Shown: positions 5,825-7,156 of the stretch, in pieces
Position numbering within the stretch: position 1 is the stretch's first letter
How the letters are laid out: each line of letters begins with the position of its first letter
From: Coriobacteriales bacterium
GTDB taxonomy: Bacteria > Actinomycetota > Coriobacteriia > Coriobacteriales > UBA8131
Length of the DNA stretch: 7,156 nucleotides
Assembly (NCBI GenBank): GCA_031254255.1
Contig: JAIRUT010000008.1
Location: 1 to 7,156, forward strand
Direction: 5' to 3'
Notes under the pieces: generated by a model
What the model was told of the DNA's origin: nothing
The model's database searches: none
The model's input: only the letters and a program-made list of their open reading frames with translations
Made by a program: the position numbers and the translations under genes

Positions 5825-6274
5825 ATGCAACTTAACGATCTGGCTCCGGCCCCTGGTTCTACCAGGGCTCGCAAGCGTGTTGGCCGTGGCCCAGGTTCTG
5901 GGCGTGGCAAAACCGCCACTCGCGGTTATAATGGACAGAAGTCCCGTGCTGGTGGGGCAAAGAGCAACGGTTTCGAAGGTGGACAGACACCTTTGGCTCG
6001 CCGCCTTCCCTATCTTCCGGGATTTAAAAACATCAATCGTGTCGAGTATGTTCCAGTCAATGTCTCACGACTGAACGCCCTCTTCAACGAGGATGATGTT
6101 GTTGATGCCGCCAGTCTGGTGGAAAAAGGAGTCATCAAGAAGGAGACCGTTTTGGTCAAGATTCTTGGCGACGGTGAATTGACAAAGAAACTTACTGTTA
6201 AGGTCGACAAGGTTTCCGCAAGCGCGGCCAAGAAGATCGAGGCTGCAGGGGGAAAGGTGGAGGCGGCGTGCTAA
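5825..6274 (+). CDS. rplO: 50S ribosomal protein L15
   Basis: This encodes a 149-residue L15, the normal length, a late-assembly 50S protein with a long basic extension threaded into 23S rRNA. The Gly/Arg-rich N-terminus is typical: RARKRVGRGPGSGRGKTATR (14-33), then GYNGQKSRAGG (34-44) and FEGGQTPLARRLP (50-62). The C-terminal globular signature starts at KILGDGELTKKLTVKVDKVS (112-131). An upstream in-frame ATG at 5774 would add 17 residues lying inside rpmD and unlike L15, so ATG 5825 is chosen; it has GGAGGAG (5811-5817) seven bases upstream. The protein ends in EAAC. The final Cys codon and stop overlap the secY GTG start by seven bases (6268-6274). Confidence 0.98.
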   Translation: MQLNDLAPAPGSTRARKRVGRGPGSGRGKTATRGYNGQKSRAGGAKSNGFEGGQTPLARRLPYLPGFKNINRVEYVPVNVSRLNALFNEDDVVDAASLVEKGVIKKETVLVKILGDGELTKKLTVKVDKVSASAAKKIEAAGGKVEAAC

Positions 6275-7156
6275 GCGCAATCTTCAATGCTTTCAGGGTT
6301 CCGGAACTACGCCGGAAAATTCTTTTTACACTGGCGATCATTGCTCTTTATCGCCTTGGCGCATTCATACCGGTGCCTGGTATTCCGGTTCAGGCTTTGG
6401 CTGATGCCGTGTCCAGTGCTGCTGATCAGGCCGCAACCGGATTTTCCGGTGCCATGTCGCTTTTGAATGTCTTTTCTGGTAATGCGCTATCACGTTTCTC
6501 AGTGCTCTCACTCGGCATCATGCCTTACATCACATCATCGATCATCATGCAGTTGATGCAAGGCGTTATCCCTAGCCTTCAGCGCTGGGCCCGTGAAGGT
6601 GAGACCGGCCAGAAGAAGATCACTCAGATCACCAGATATCTTACACTGGGTTTGGGTTTGATCAACGCGATCGGATATCTCTTCCTCTTCCAAACACAGT
6701 ATAAATTGCATCTGCCTGCTGGGTATGAGGTCATCACGTCTATGATCATCGTCTTTACTCTGCTGGTCGGAGTCTCTCTGATCATGTGGATGGGCGAGCT
6801 GATTACCCAGCGTGGTGTTGGCAACGGCATGTCCTTGATCATTTTCTCCAGCATTGTTTCCGGCTTTCCTTCGGCGATCTGGCAGTCTTTCGGCCAGTTC
6901 ACTCCGGAGAGTGTTGCCTTCACGGTTCTGATTGTCATCATCGTTTTGGCGGTGATTCCTGGAATTGTCCTGATCGAACGTGCTCAACGGCGTATTCCGG
7001 TCAACTATGCTAAGCGCATCCAAGGCCGTAAGATGATGGGCGGAACATCCACCTACATACCTTTGAAAGTCAATGGTGCCGGAGTTATTCCGATTATCTT
7101 TGCCTCAGCCTTATTGTTTTTCCCAGCTCAGTTAGCCGCTTTCTTCAATGTCGGTT
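6268..7156 (+). CDS. secY: Protein translocase channel subunit SecY, N-terminal 296 residues
   Basis: SecY is the pore of the Sec translocon in the cytoplasmic membrane, working with SecE, SecG, SecA and ribosomes. The frame starts at GTG 6268 and stays open to the window edge; about two thirds of a typical protein of 420-440 residues is visible. It opens (M)LSAIFNAFRVPELRRK, then TM1 (about 18-36), the plug region GFSGAMSLLNVFSGNALSRF (58-77), TM2 with the SecY signature GIMPYITSSIIMQLMQ (83-98), TM3 (about 124-141), TM4 (about 156-175), the second signature QRGVGNGMSLIIFSS (181-195), TM6 (about 216-236) and the cytosolic ERAQRRIPVNYAKR loop (237-250). GGAGG (6259-6263) and AAAGG (6253-6257) precede the GTG. 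The seven-base overlap with rplO implies coupled translation. Confidence 0.97.
   Translation, partial: MLSAIFNAFRVPELRRKILFTLAIIALYRLGAFIPVPGIPVQALADAVSSAADQAATGFSGAMSLLNVFSGNALSRFSVLSLGIMPYITSSIIMQLMQGVIPSLQRWAREGETGQKKITQITRYLTLGLGLINAIGYLFLFQTQYKLHLPAGYEVITSMIIVFTLLVGVSLIMWMGELITQRGVGNGMSLIIFSSIVSGFPSAIWQSFGQFTPESVAFTVLIVIIVLAVIPGIVLIERAQRRIPVNYAKRIQGRKMMGGTSTYIPLKVNGAGVIPIIFASALLFFPAQLAAFFNVG

Noticed and set aside
6535..7023. 162-codon - strand frame opposite secY
   Set aside because: Its Asp/Asn/Arg/Gln-rich sequence is what the complement of hydrophobic SecY codons gives; the + strand frame is unmistakably SecY.
1..7156. Mobile element, CRISPR, toxin-antitoxin, phage or other novel system
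   Set aside because: Essentially all sequence is accounted for by the canonical S10-spc-secY gene order, with no inserted genes and no long repeats noticed.

Overview
This window is a nearly complete stretch of the bacterial S10-spc ribosomal-protein locus, all on the + strand. In order it holds the tail of rpsS, then rplV, rpsC, rplP, rpmC, rpsQ, rplN, rplX, rplE, rpsN (zinc type), rpsH, rplF, rplR, rpsE, rpmD, rplO and the first 296 codons of secY, which runs off the right edge. Gene order is fully canonical, with no insertion, loss or rearrangement.

Organism: protein wording suggests a Gram-positive bacterium, probably an Actinomycetota member, with a Coriobacteriia-like lineage as best guess. 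Clues are the 61-residue four-cysteine S14, the L24 with a C-terminal CxxC...CxxC tail, the L16 N-terminus [11 protein letters not shown], the S17 stretch AHDEENSAGIGDT and the SecY N-terminus (M)LSAIFNAFRVPELRRK. The assignment is from memory of family sequences and was not tested by search. Base composition looks moderately GC-rich and even throughout, with no island of foreign composition.

Layout: 1-1763 is the distal S10 part (S19, L22, S3, L16, L29). 1764-6274 continues with S17 and the spc part (L14, L24, L5, S14, S8, L6, L18, S5, L30, L15). 6268-7156 is secY. Most junctions are tight: an overlap (rpsS/rplV, rplO/secY), abutment (rplP/rpmC) or a short gap with a purine-rich ribosome binding site at or inside the upstream stop. 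No terminator or convincing promoter is visible, so one long mRNA with translational coupling is the simplest reading.

Only two gaps are large: 90 bases before rplX (2434-2523) and 145 bases before rpsH (3590-3734). The second contains several possible hairpins, one enclosing the rpsH ribosome binding site, and is the best candidate for an undescribed regulatory RNA because S8 is the known autoregulator of the spc operon in E. coli.

The genes act together: fifteen make ribosomal proteins in full, one (S19) in part, and SecY is the membrane pore that handles many of the proteins those ribosomes make. I found no novel enzyme system, mobile element, CRISPR array, tRNA or rRNA.
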